Assembly: GCA_902775895.1 (NCBI GenBank)
Contig: CACYNO010000011.1
Coordinates: 1-40,688, forward strand
Source of the DNA: an uncultured Lachnospiraceae bacterium
GTDB taxonomy: Bacteria; Bacillota; Clostridia; Lachnospirales; Lachnospiraceae
DNA length: 40,688 nucleotides
Direction: 5' to 3'
Shown here: in pieces, positions 33,614-40,688 of the stretch
How the letters are laid out: each line of letters starts with the position of its first letter
Numbering within the stretch: the stretch's first letter is position 1
Position numbers and translations under genes: made by a program
Notes under the pieces: model-generated
What the model saw: the letters and a program-made list of their open reading frames with translations, nothing else
Told to the model about the DNA's origin: nothing
The model's database searches: none

Positions 33614-34307
33614 CGGAATATACCCAAGAGGCTGCGTGGTATGTGGAAGCCCCTTGGAGTTTGATAAAAGGGATCATCCGGAGAGGACACATGAGGAATG
33701 CATGGAATTTTTAAAACCTGTGGACGGTCCCGTGTGCTGTAAATGCGGAAAGAAGATAAACGCGGATGAGACAAGGTGCTCAGACTGTAAGGGTACTGAG
33801 AGGATATTTGACGGAGCTGTCTCCGTATTTGAATACAATAATGCGATCAAGGAAAGCATCTACAGATTTAAGTACAAGAACAAAAGAGAGTATGCCTCTG
33901 CTTTTGCATATATGATCGCAAAAAATCAAAAGCGTATCATCGAGCACTGGCAGCCGGATGTGGTGATACCCGTGCCCATGCATCCTGACAAAAAGAAGGT
34001 GAGAGGTTACGATCAGGCAGAGATACTTGCCAAGGAAACGGCTGATATCTTCCGCATAAGGATGGACGGTGATACCCTTGTACGAAAGAAGCAGACCGTG
34101 CCCCAGAAGGAGCTGAGCACAAAAAAAAGATACATGAACCTTGAGGGCGCCTTTGAGGCAAGGAAAAGCTTAAAAGGCAAAAAGGTGCTTTTGATAGATG
34201 ATATCTATACCACAGGCGCCACCTTTGATTCCTGTGCCCATGTATTAAAAAGGGCCGGAGCGGAAAAAGTGTACGGTGCTTCCCTTTGTATCGGACGCGT
34301 TATGTGA
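33558..34307 (+). CDS. comF: ComF family phosphoribosyltransferase-like protein
   Basis: About 249 residues from TTG 33558, chosen because GGAGG at 33544-33548 is 9 nt upstream; TTG 33534 has no site. It overlaps the end of recD2 by 56 bp. The N-terminal zinc finger has CVVCGSP and CCKCGKKI..CSDCKG. It is followed by FDGAVSVFEYNNAIKESIYRFKYKNKREYA and the PRTase-like domain: VVIPVPMHPDKKKVRGYDQA, RKKQTVPQKELSTKKRYMNL and the PRPP loop VLLIDDIYTTGATFDSC. ComF is needed for late DNA uptake in competent bacteria but is widely kept in species with no known competence. Pairing with RecD2 fits a DNA-processing role. Confidence 0.92.
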   Translation: MNRRDIRHYLKLSGKIILDGIYPRGCVVCGSPLEFDKRDHPERTHEECMEFLKPVDGPVCCKCGKKINADETRCSDCKGTERIFDGAVSVFEYNNAIKESIYRFKYKNKREYASAFAYMIAKNQKRIIEHWQPDVVIPVPMHPDKKKVRGYDQAEILAKETADIFRIRMDGDTLVRKKQTVPQKELSTKKRYMNLEGAFEARKSLKGKKVLLIDDIYTTGATFDSCAHVLKRAGAEKVYGASLCIGRVM

Positions 34308-34342
34308 TAAAATTTATAAAAATATTTTTGGAGGCTTCATAT

Positions 34343-35398
34343 ATGAAAGTAACGGTTCTTGCAGGCGGAACAAGTACGGAGCGTGACGTTTCCCTTGTTA
34401 CTTCGGTAAAGGTTTGTACGGCTTTAAGAAAACTGGGTCATAAAGCAAATGTTGTGGATGTGTTTTTCGGCTCTGATGTTTATGCAGACGGGGATGCATT
34501 TTTTGCAGATGATAACGACCTTGAAAAACTGGGAAAAGAATTAAAAGAAAAAACCCCGGAAGTAAAAGACGAGATAAAAAGACGCAAGCAGACAAAGGGC
34601 GAATTTTTCGGACCTAAGGTACTGGAATTCTGCAGGGAAGCAGACATTGTATTTATGGGATTACACGGTGAAAACGGTGAGAACGGAAAAGTCCAGGCAG
34701 TTCTCGATCTTTCCGGGATAAAGTATACCGGACCGGGGAGCCTGAGCAGTGCCTTATGCATGGATAAGGATATTACAAAAAAGATCCTGATTCCTGAGGG
34801 TATCCCAATGCCCAAAGGTGTGACACTGCTTCGTTTTGAAAATACCGTAAGCGAAGAAGAACTTCCTCTTCCCTGTGTGGTAAAGCCTGCCTGCGGAGGA
34901 TCCAGCGTAGGTGTTACCATAGCAAAGACGGCAGATGAAAGAGCGGAAGCCATAAAAGAAGCCTTCAGACTTGAGGAAAAAGTTCTTGTGGAAGAGTACA
35001 TAAGCGGAAGGGAATTTTCCGTGGGTGTATGTGACGGTGAGGCGCTGCCGGTGATCGAGATCATTCCCGATGGCGGTGTTTATGATTATGAGCATAAGTA
35101 TGATCCCAATGGAGCAAAGGAGATATGCCCTGCGGAACTTCCCGAGGAGACATCAAGAAGGATGCAGTACTGGGCCGAGAGAGCATGTGAGGCGGCAGGA
35201 ATCGATACATATTCCAGAGTGGATGAGTTGTTAGATGAAGATGGTGAGATCTACTGTCTTGAGATAAATACCCTGCCCGGTATGACTCCTACATCACTTC
35301 TGCCCCAGGAGGCTGCAGCCATAGGGCTTTCCTATGAGGAGCTTGTACAAAAGCTTATTGACGTTTCTTTAGATAAACGTAACGATGATACTTTTTAA
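34343..35398 (+). CDS. ddl: D-alanine-D-alanine ligase
   Basis: Encodes 351 residues from ATG 34343 (GGAGG 8 nt before). ATP-grasp ligase: start VTVLAGGTSTERDVSL, IVFMGLHGENGENGKVQ, KYTGPGSLSSALCMDK, VVKPACGGSSVGVT (ATP-binding loop), VEEYISGREFSVGV and EINTLPGMTPTSLLPQ. It joins two D-Ala for the peptidoglycan stem peptide. It contains an insert of about 35 residues (DNDLEKLGKELKEKTPEVKD) between the first strand region and LEFC. The next gene is murF, whose product uses its dipeptide. Assignment secure. Confidence 0.95.
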   Translation: MKVTVLAGGTSTERDVSLVTSVKVCTALRKLGHKANVVDVFFGSDVYADGDAFFADDNDLEKLGKELKEKTPEVKDEIKRRKQTKGEFFGPKVLEFCREADIVFMGLHGENGENGKVQAVLDLSGIKYTGPGSLSSALCMDKDITKKILIPEGIPMPKGVTLLRFENTVSEEELPLPCVVKPACGGSSVGVTIAKTADERAEAIKEAFRLEEKVLVEEYISGREFSVGVCDGEALPVIEIIPDGGVYDYEHKYDPNGAKEICPAELPEETSRRMQYWAERACEAAGIDTYSRVDELLDEDGEIYCLEINTLPGMTPTSLLPQEAAAIGLSYEELVQKLIDVSLDKRNDDTF

Positions 35399-35427
35399 AT
35401 CCCGTTTTTTAAAAGGAGAAAAATGTC

Positions 35428-36801
35428 TTGGATAAGATGACCGTGGAACAGGCGGTAAATGCCTGTGCAGGAGAATTCAAAGGAGACAGAGGATTTTTTG
35501 ACAGGGAGATAACTTCCCTTGTGACCGATTCAAGAAAGGTCATACCCGGAGGTGTGTACGGTGCCATAAAGGGTGAGCGTGTGGACGGGCATGGCTTTAT
35601 CGGATCAGCATTTGATGCCGGGGCATTCCTTGTGGTGGGTGAAAAAGATTTTGACCCGGAGGGTAAAGGCGTATATGTAAAGGTACCCTCAACAGTGGAA
35701 GCTGTAGGCCGTGTTGCGAGGGAATATATGAAGATACTGGATATTCCCGTTGTGGGGATAACGGGAAGCGTGGGAAAGACCAGCACAAAAGAAGTGATAG
35801 CTGCCGTGCTTGCGCAGGAATATGTCACCGGAAAGACTCTGGGGAACCACAACAACGAGATAGGGCTTCCCCTTACCTGTTGTGAGATGGATTCCGAAAC
35901 CGAGGTAGCAGTTCTTGAGATGGGCATATCTGCGCCGGAGGAGATGGACTATCTTACCGGGATCGTACAGCCTGAAGTGGCAGTGATCACAAATATCGGC
36001 GTAACGCATATGGAGATACTTGGAAGCAGGGAAGGTATCTTTGAAGAAAAAAGCAAGATATATAAGAATATACCAAAGGAAGGTCTGGTTATCTTAAACG
36101 GTGACAACGACATACTCAGTCAGGTAAAGGATACACCTGCGGGAAAGCCGCTGTTTGTCGGACTGGAAGATAAGAACGATATTTATGCAGAGGATATCAG
36201 AGAAGAGGGACTTTCCGGATCATCCTTTATCATCAAAGGATTAAACTGTGGTGATCTCGAAGTGCATATTCCCATTCCCGGGAGGCACATGGTGACCAAT
36301 GCCCTTGCTGCGGCAGCAGTGGGAGAATATTTCGGGCTTTCCGCCGGGAGCATACAGAAAGGTATCGCATCTGTTGAGACCGTTTCCGGAAGGACGAACA
36401 TAAGGCAGGTAAATGGCATAACAGTCATTGATGACAGCTACAACGCATCTCCCGTATCCATGATGTCTGCAATTGATACCCTTTGTCTTGCCGATGGCAG
36501 AAAGATATGTGTTCTTGGAAACATGTATGAGCTGGGTGACGACTCCCTGAAGATGCACAGGCAGGTGGGGGAATACGCTGCGTCGAAAAATGTGGATGTT
36601 CTTTTTACCTGCGGGGATATGGCAAAAGAGATCGCGGAAGGCGCGAAAGGCCGTGTAGGAGATATACGATGCTTTGATGATAATGAGGCGCTTGTCAAGG
36701 AACTGGAAGCTGTGCTGCGTGAAGGTGATGCGGTTATGATCAAGGCGTCCAACAGTATGAAGTTCGGGGATGTTGCAAAGGCGTTGATGGGAGATGGATG
36801 A
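35428..36801 (+). CDS. murF: UDP-MurNAc-tripeptide:D-Ala-D-Ala ligase
   Basis: Encodes 457 residues from TTG 35428, 9 nt after AAAGGAG; ATG 35437 is an alternative. Mur ligase domains: N-terminal DSRKVIPGGVYGAIKGERVDGH (UDP-substrate domain); central ATPase with GITGSVGKTSTKEVIAAVL (P-loop), TLGNHNNEIGLPLT (MurF signature), EMGISAPEEMDYLTGIVQP and TNIGVTHMEILGS; C-terminal VIDDSYNASPVSMMSAID and LGNMYELGDDSLKMH. It adds D-Ala-D-Ala to the muropeptide, the last cytosolic peptide step. It lies 29 bp after ddl. Element A3 begins 6 bp after its stop. Confidence 0.96.
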   Translation: MDKMTVEQAVNACAGEFKGDRGFFDREITSLVTDSRKVIPGGVYGAIKGERVDGHGFIGSAFDAGAFLVVGEKDFDPEGKGVYVKVPSTVEAVGRVAREYMKILDIPVVGITGSVGKTSTKEVIAAVLAQEYVTGKTLGNHNNEIGLPLTCCEMDSETEVAVLEMGISAPEEMDYLTGIVQPEVAVITNIGVTHMEILGSREGIFEEKSKIYKNIPKEGLVILNGDNDILSQVKDTPAGKPLFVGLEDKNDIYAEDIREEGLSGSSFIIKGLNCGDLEVHIPIPGRHMVTNALAAAAVGEYFGLSAGSIQKGIASVETVSGRTNIRQVNGITVIDDSYNASPVSMMSAIDTLCLADGRKICVLGNMYELGDDSLKMHRQVGEYAASKNVDVLFTCGDMAKEIAEGAKGRVGDIRCFDDNEALVKELEAVLREGDAVMIKASNSMKFGDVAKALMGDG

Positions 36802-36807
36802 TTTCAG

Positions 36808-37092
36808 GCGCAGAGGACAGGGTGGATGATCTTAAAAACAGCTCCCCGTGATCTGCCTTTCCAAACTGTAGAATCCAACCCTGAAAAATTAAAAGAGCGG
36901 CCAAATCGTTTGGACACAAAAGCCGTGCATAATGCTGCATAAAAACTTTATCTATGGAAAGTGATATAGCAGCTATGCACGGCATTTGTAAACGATTTAG
37001 CCGCTCTTAATTTTTCGGCTTGGCTTCTAATGTTCGGAAAGACAGACACGGGAGCTTTTTTTTTAATGATCATCCACCACCATCCTCTGTGC
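36808..37092 (+). repeat. Element A, copy A3: 285-nt nested imperfect palindrome
   Basis: Outermost arms 36808-36831 and 37068-37092 pair (GCGCAGAGG..TGGATGATC with GATCATCCA..CCTCTGTGC). Inward, GCTCCCCGTGATCTGCCTTTCC pairs with GGAAAGACAGACACGGGAGC (37036-37055). Then GAAAAATTAAAAGAGC pairs with GCTCTTAATTTTTCGG (37003-37018). The innermost stem is GCCGTGCATA (36922-36931) with TATGCACGGC (36974-36983). The right outer arm runs straight into nine T. The 20-mer at 36857-36876 is identical to A1 22427-22446, and 37003-37018 is identical to A1 22580-22595. Terminal and inner sequences differ from A1 yet still pair. Confidence 0.8.
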
Positions 37093-37219
37093 TGAATATA
37101 AATTATTTAGTGTTTATCCAAAATTCGTATTATTAAAATATAAAAAAGTGTGATAATATATGAACAGTGGTATAAAAACTATGTTTAATTTTTTCCATTT
37201 GGCGGAAAGGAGAAGTATC

Positions 37220-38920
37220 ATGAAGAAGAGCAGGAAAATGTTGGGACTTATCGCGGCCGGTCTTATCGGTGCGGGAAGTGTGTTTTCGGGAGTTGCAGTC
37301 ACGGGAGTTATTCAGGAGGCAGAGGTTTTTGCGGCAACAGATGTGGCTATAAATGCAACAAATTTCCCGGATGCGAATTTCAGAAAATATGTATCTGAGA
37401 ATATAGATGCTAATGGTGACAGTAAACTAAGTGAAAGTGAGATAGCAATATGTAAAGAAATAAATTGTGGAGAGATAGCGATTTCAAGCCTTAAGGGTAT
37501 TGAATATTTTACAGCGCTGACACATTTGGATTGCCATAGTAATGGACTGAATAGTCTGGATGTAAGCAGGAACACGGCGCTGACGCATTTGTCTTGCTAT
37601 AGTAATAACCTGGGAAGTCTGGATGTAAGAAAGAATACGGCGCTGACATATTTAGAGTGCGGTGGTAACAACCTAAGCAGTTTGGATGTAAGCAAGAACA
37701 GGTTGCTAACAAGTTTGTCTTGCTACAGTAATAACCTGAGAAGTCTGGATGTAAGCAAGAATACAGCGCTGACAGATTTGTATTGCGATTTTAATAACCT
37801 GAGTAGTCTGGATATAAGCAAGAATACGGCGTTGACATATTTGTCTTGCGGTGAAGATAATCTGAGAAGTCTGAATGTAAGCAATAATACGGCACTGACA
37901 GATTTGTCTTGCGATGGAAACAATTTGAACAGTCTGGATGTAAGCAAGAATCCGGCACTTAAATTATTGACGTGCTCAGATAATAATCTAAACAGTCTGG
38001 ATGTAAGCAAGAACCCGGTGCTTACACATTTGTCTTGCGATCATAATAACCTGAGAAGTCTGGATGTAAGCAAGAATATGGGACTTGATTGGTTGTGGTG
38101 TAATAATAATGAGTTGAGCAGTCTGGATATAAGCAAGAACACAAAGCTAACGGGTGTTAATGTTTATTATCAGGAGAGAGATGTGATAGCCTCAAACGGT
38201 GAGATACTGATTTCGGCTTTATCTCCCAGCATAGTATCGTCAAAAATAACAAACCTTCAAGGTGCAACGTTGTTCGGAAATAAGTTAGTTAAAATAACGG
38301 GAAATACTATCACTTATGATTACAAAACCGGATATAAAAACGAGAAAATGAATGTTACATTGAATGTAACTCACAAAAAAAACGGCTGGGTCAACGAAAA
38401 CGGTGGCTGGAAATACTACAAAGACGGAAAGGCCTACACCGGCTGGCACAAGATGGGTAAAGCCGAGGGAGAGAAGACAGAGCACTGGTCATATTTCGGA
38501 AAGGACGGCAAACTATACACCGGCTGGAGAAATATGGGCAAGAACGAAGGTGAAAAGACCGCACACTGGTCATACTTCGGGGACAACGGCTGGCTTCGAA
38601 CAGGATGGCAGCAGATGGGTAAAGGTACAAAAAACCCTGACGGCAACGCAAAGAAGCACTGGAGTTACTTTGGAAGCAACGGCTGGCTCCGTACAGGCTG
38701 GCAATGGATGGATAAGTCCCAGGGTGAGAAAACTCCCCACTGGTCATACTTTGGCGGTAACGGATGGCTCCGCACAGGTATGGTGACACTGGGCAAGGCG
38801 GACGGAGAGAAGGTGACACACAAGTCATACTTTGGCGGCAACGGCTGGCTTGTGACAAACAAGAGATTCAGCGTGGCCGGAAAGACATATACGGCTGACG
38901 GCAGAGGATGGATAAAGTAA
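37220..38920 (+). CDS. Secreted leucine-rich-repeat protein with cell-wall-binding repeats
   Basis: 566 residues from ATG 37220, behind GGAAAGGAG. A signal peptide ends at VFAA. An EF-hand or dockerin-like segment follows (FPDANFRKYVSENIDANGDS, KLSESEI). About ten 21-residue leucine-rich repeats (63-nt period, about 37517-38146) have the pattern LThLxCxxNNLxSLDVSkNTA. A short beta segment comes next, then the C-terminal module from about 38375: GWVNENGGWKYYKDGKAYTG and HWSYFG..GWLRTGW repeats ending YTADGRGWIK. This is the same module as in the S8 protease at 5.2 kb. The protein is probably wall-bound and used for binding rather than catalysis. Terminator at 38944. Ligand unknown. Confidence 0.88.
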   Translation: MKKSRKMLGLIAAGLIGAGSVFSGVAVTGVIQEAEVFAATDVAINATNFPDANFRKYVSENIDANGDSKLSESEIAICKEINCGEIAISSLKGIEYFTALTHLDCHSNGLNSLDVSRNTALTHLSCYSNNLGSLDVRKNTALTYLECGGNNLSSLDVSKNRLLTSLSCYSNNLRSLDVSKNTALTDLYCDFNNLSSLDISKNTALTYLSCGEDNLRSLNVSNNTALTDLSCDGNNLNSLDVSKNPALKLLTCSDNNLNSLDVSKNPVLTHLSCDHNNLRSLDVSKNMGLDWLWCNNNELSSLDISKNTKLTGVNVYYQERDVIASNGEILISALSPSIVSSKITNLQGATLFGNKLVKITGNTITYDYKTGYKNEKMNVTLNVTHKKNGWVNENGGWKYYKDGKAYTGWHKMGKAEGEKTEHWSYFGKDGKLYTGWRNMGKNEGEKTAHWSYFGDNGWLRTGWQQMGKGTKNPDGNAKKHWSYFGSNGWLRTGWQWMDKSQGEKTPHWSYFGGNGWLRTGMVTLGKADGEKVTHKSYFGGNGWLVTNKRFSVAGKTYTADGRGWIK

Positions 38921-38943
38921 ATTAAGTATTTGAATATCAAAGT

Positions 38944-38976
38944 ACCCCCGAACACGCTAAAGTGGACGGGGGTTTT
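38944..38976 (+). terminator. Intrinsic terminator of the LRR gene
   Basis: ACCCCCG (38944-38950) and CGGGGGT (38967-38973), with an inner CAC/GTG pair, then TTTT to 38976. Confidence 0.8.
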
Positions 38977-39058
38977 GATTCTTATGGCTTGTGCATGATC
39001 ATAAAGAAAGACGAGAAAGCCATTAGGTTGTAAATGCGTGATCCGGAAGTGGTAAAAA

Positions 39059-40417
39059 TTACAAACAAGGTACCATGTATGGAGGAATGCACAATATATC
39101 TTCTTTGTAACTAAGATTTTTAGGGTGTACGATAAAACATTCCCCGATACGATCTTTATATTTTTCCTTAAAACGCATAAGGGAAACAACAGAGTAATTC
39201 CTTCCGGATTTTACTTCTATAGGAAATATTTTATATTTTACTTTGCTATTGTTTGATATGATGAAATCTATTTCGATATCATTTCTGTGTTTTTCAGCAT
39301 TATACTGTGTATAAAAATACAGTTTATGCCCGTTTGCCGTAAGCATTTGAGCTATTATATTTTCATAGAGCATACCTTTATTCAGCGAAAGCTTATCGCC
39401 AAGGATCTGCTTGTAAACTTCATTTTCAAGCAGTTCGTTTTCATCGAATGCATGACTTACTAAAAGTCCGGTATCGCCCAAATAGCATTTGATAAAAGAT
39501 TCAGATTCATTTAACGAAAGCCCTATATTCGGATCATCAGTTTTTCTGCATTCGTTTGTTATCATGGAATCTGAAAGCCAGAAAAATGTATCTTCGTATT
39601 GTTCAGCATAAGATCCTTCTGCTATCTTACCAAAGACAACCCGCTTTTCGTGCTTCGAAAGCAGGCCGGGGATCTGGTCGAACAACGCTGATACCTTTGC
39701 TCTGTAATTTGCCTTGATCTTCTTTATGTCCTCCCGGTAGAGTTCCAGGATATCCCGCTTTTCAATGTCGGTTTTTTCGAAATCTTTTCTGCTCTCTATG
39801 TAAGCCAGGACACTTTGGGGCATACCGCCGACCAGCATATACTCTTTGAAAAGCAGCATGGCCTTATTGTGCAGCCCCCTTTCCAAAGGCTCCCTTTTTT
39901 CAAAACAGTTTTTGATGTATCCGGTGATCTGTTCTTCCCCCAAGGCGTCACAAAATTCCTCAAAATCCATGGGATACATTTTTATCTTTCGCTCTTCTGA
40001 CGGGATAAGGATATCCTTAACATTTTCTTTTATGGAAATAAGAGATCCTGTTTCAATGTAGTCGTACCGTCCGTCCGCAACCAGATATTTTATGCTTTCT
40101 CTTGCCTTTGGGAAAAGCTGTACTTCGTCAAAAATTATCAGACTTTTCCGTTCATGCAGCTTTACGCCGTATGCAGTAGATAAGAGCATAAAAAAAGTAT
40201 CAAGATCATTCAGATGCAGGTTGAAATATGATCTTACTTCTTCCGGAGCTTTTGCAAAATCTATTAAGAGATAGCTTTCGTATTCTTTTTTTGCAAATGT
40301 TTCAACAACCGTTGATTTTCCGATACGCCTTGCGCCTTCTATCAGAATTGCCTTTTTTCCGGCAGACTCCGTCTTCCATGTAAGCAGCCGATTATATATT
40401 TTTCTGTTAAAAACCAT
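39059..40417 (-). CDS. AAA-14 / DUF4143 ATPase
   Basis: Encodes 452 residues, ATG 40417 after GGAGGTG. N-terminal P-loop ATPase (AAA_14): Walker A ILIEGARRIGKSTVVETFA (about residues 24-42), Walker B SLIIFDEVQLFP (about 91-102), sensor-like YIETGSLIS. The C-terminal DUF4143 half has GLLVSHAFDENE, NKGMLYENIIAQMLTANGHKLYFYT, RNDIEIDFIISN and FPIEVKSGRNYS, the last two resembling a PD-(D/E)XK-like nuclease fold (D..ID(F)...EVKSG). Such proteins are very common, often mobile, in anaerobes; their cellular role is unknown. It has its own promoter with spaced repeats and stands alone. Confidence 0.85.
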   Translation of the reverse strand: MVFNRKIYNRLLTWKTESAGKKAILIEGARRIGKSTVVETFAKKEYESYLLIDFAKAPEEVRSYFNLHLNDLDTFFMLLSTAYGVKLHERKSLIIFDEVQLFPKARESIKYLVADGRYDYIETGSLISIKENVKDILIPSEERKIKMYPMDFEEFCDALGEEQITGYIKNCFEKREPLERGLHNKAMLLFKEYMLVGGMPQSVLAYIESRKDFEKTDIEKRDILELYREDIKKIKANYRAKVSALFDQIPGLLSKHEKRVVFGKIAEGSYAEQYEDTFFWLSDSMITNECRKTDDPNIGLSLNESESFIKCYLGDTGLLVSHAFDENELLENEVYKQILGDKLSLNKGMLYENIIAQMLTANGHKLYFYTQYNAEKHRNDIEIDFIISNNSKVKYKIFPIEVKSGRNYSVVSLMRFKEKYKDRIGECFIVHPKNLSYKEDILCIPPYMVPCL

Positions 40418-40443
40418 GAAAAAACACCTCCGATATGTTTACT

Positions 40444-40510
40444 ATTATACCGTGCTCGTTAATAATACGCAATATTTATTAGAGGGCAATATTTGATATT
40501 ACGCAATATT
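40444..40510 (-). promoter_or_regulatory. ATPase promoter with three 17-bp-spaced GCAATATT repeats
   Basis: On the minus strand a TATAAT (rc of 40444-40449) lies 17 bp from a weak -35 TTGCGT (rc of 40467-40472). On the plus strand GCAATATT occurs at 40469-40476, 40486-40493 and 40503-40510, with an exact 17-bp period. The first copy overlaps the -35. This looks like an operator or iteron array for a repressor. Confidence 0.5.
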
Positions 40511-40643
40511 AAAACAATGGTTAATTCTGATGTTACGAAATTTTATTAAATATATAAATAATATTTTAAAAGACATGAGATTAATAGAGTGTAGCAGTCA
40601 AGAAAAGTAGACACGAAAAATGTTTTTTTTTGTTTTATTTTTC

Positions 40644-40668
40644 AAAAGTGGACATGGGCCACTTTTTT
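40644..40668 (+). terminator. Hairpin with T-run at window end
   Basis: AAAAGTGG (40644-40651) and CCACTTTT (40659-40666), then TT. No gene precedes it on the plus strand in the window. The nearby AAGTAGACAC and AAAGTGGACA motifs resemble ends of some IS21/IS3-type insertion sequences, but no transposase is visible. The rest of 40511-40643 is AT-rich with nothing else recognised. Confidence 0.4.
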
Positions 40669-40688
40669 AAGCATTTTGTTTTTTCAAA

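Noticed and set aside
37517-38146. 63-bp periodic DNA as non-coding satellite or CRISPR
   Set aside because: It encodes 21-residue leucine-rich repeats in one continuous frame.
40583-40688. Right-edge AAAGTGGACA / AAGTAGACAC motifs as an insertion-sequence end
   Set aside because: Suggestive of IS21/IS3-type ends, but no transposase, no matched second end and no target duplication in the window.

Overview
The window is about 40.7 kb of bacterial chromosome. Gene content points to an anaerobic, low-to-mid-GC Gram-positive (Firmicutes), most likely a member of the Lachnospiraceae. Reasons: strong AGGAGG-type ribosome sites with frequent TTG starts, a SufCBDSU iron-sulfur operon with a SufU scaffold, two DegV paralogues, a clostripain-type protease, and two secreted proteins with the same C-terminal aromatic cell-wall-binding repeats. 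The family assignment is inference from gene families and layout; no search was run.

Layout. 1-3.5 kb is a degraded accessory stretch: a fragment of a PolC-type DNA polymerase C-terminus, a minus-strand amidohydrolase lipoprotein followed by a perfect 33-bp inverted repeat, a small HTH/coiled-coil protein behind a perfect consensus promoter, a 48-residue remnant of a DUF1016 nuclease, a TfoX-N protein and an unrecognised 50-codon ORF. 3.5-7 kb holds a metallophosphoesterase, a CBM9-like lipoprotein and a secreted subtilase with wall-binding repeats. 7.1-13.1 kb is a nitroreductase-like gene plus sufC-sufB-sufD-sufS-sufU, whose terminator lies inside the convergent GNAT gene. 13-17.4 kb has a double-GNAT protein, two DegV proteins and a PcsB-like secreted CHAP/coiled-coil protein. 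17.5-22.4 kb is a zinc-ribbon membrane protein, a TPM-domain protein and a membrane-anchored C11 (clostripain) peptidase. 22.4-27 kb has tRNA-Gly(GCC) and the minus-strand genes apbE-plsC-hypothetical-pncB. 27-30 kb has a secreted trigger-factor-like foldase lipoprotein, a cluster of four hairpins and metK. 30.3-36.8 kb is a tight run of mreB/mbl-like, recD2, comF, ddl and murF, in which Ddl makes D-Ala-D-Ala and MurF attaches it to the peptidoglycan precursor. The end holds a leucine-rich-repeat surface protein and an AAA-14/DUF4143 ATPase with 17-bp-spaced repeats at its promoter.

The most unusual content is non-coding. A family of very long imperfect hairpins (called element A here; about 285-312 nt in the two full copies, 207 nt in an internally deleted one) occurs three times, at 22367-22678, 22961-23167 and 36808-37092. 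Each copy abuts the 3' end of a different gene (C11 peptidase, pncB, murF), and all three have the same orientation relative to that gene. Each outer stem ends in a GGGAGCT right arm followed by a T-run. The copies share sequence blocks on both arms, while the inner stems differ yet still pair. They look like a dispersed, possibly mobile, giant intrinsic terminator or structured 3'-UTR. A second palindrome family (element B, about 77-80 nt) occurs twice in inverted orientation between metK and mreB. Together with the 33-bp palindrome near 700 and the four-hairpin cluster near 28.45 kb, these are the best candidates for undescribed biology here.
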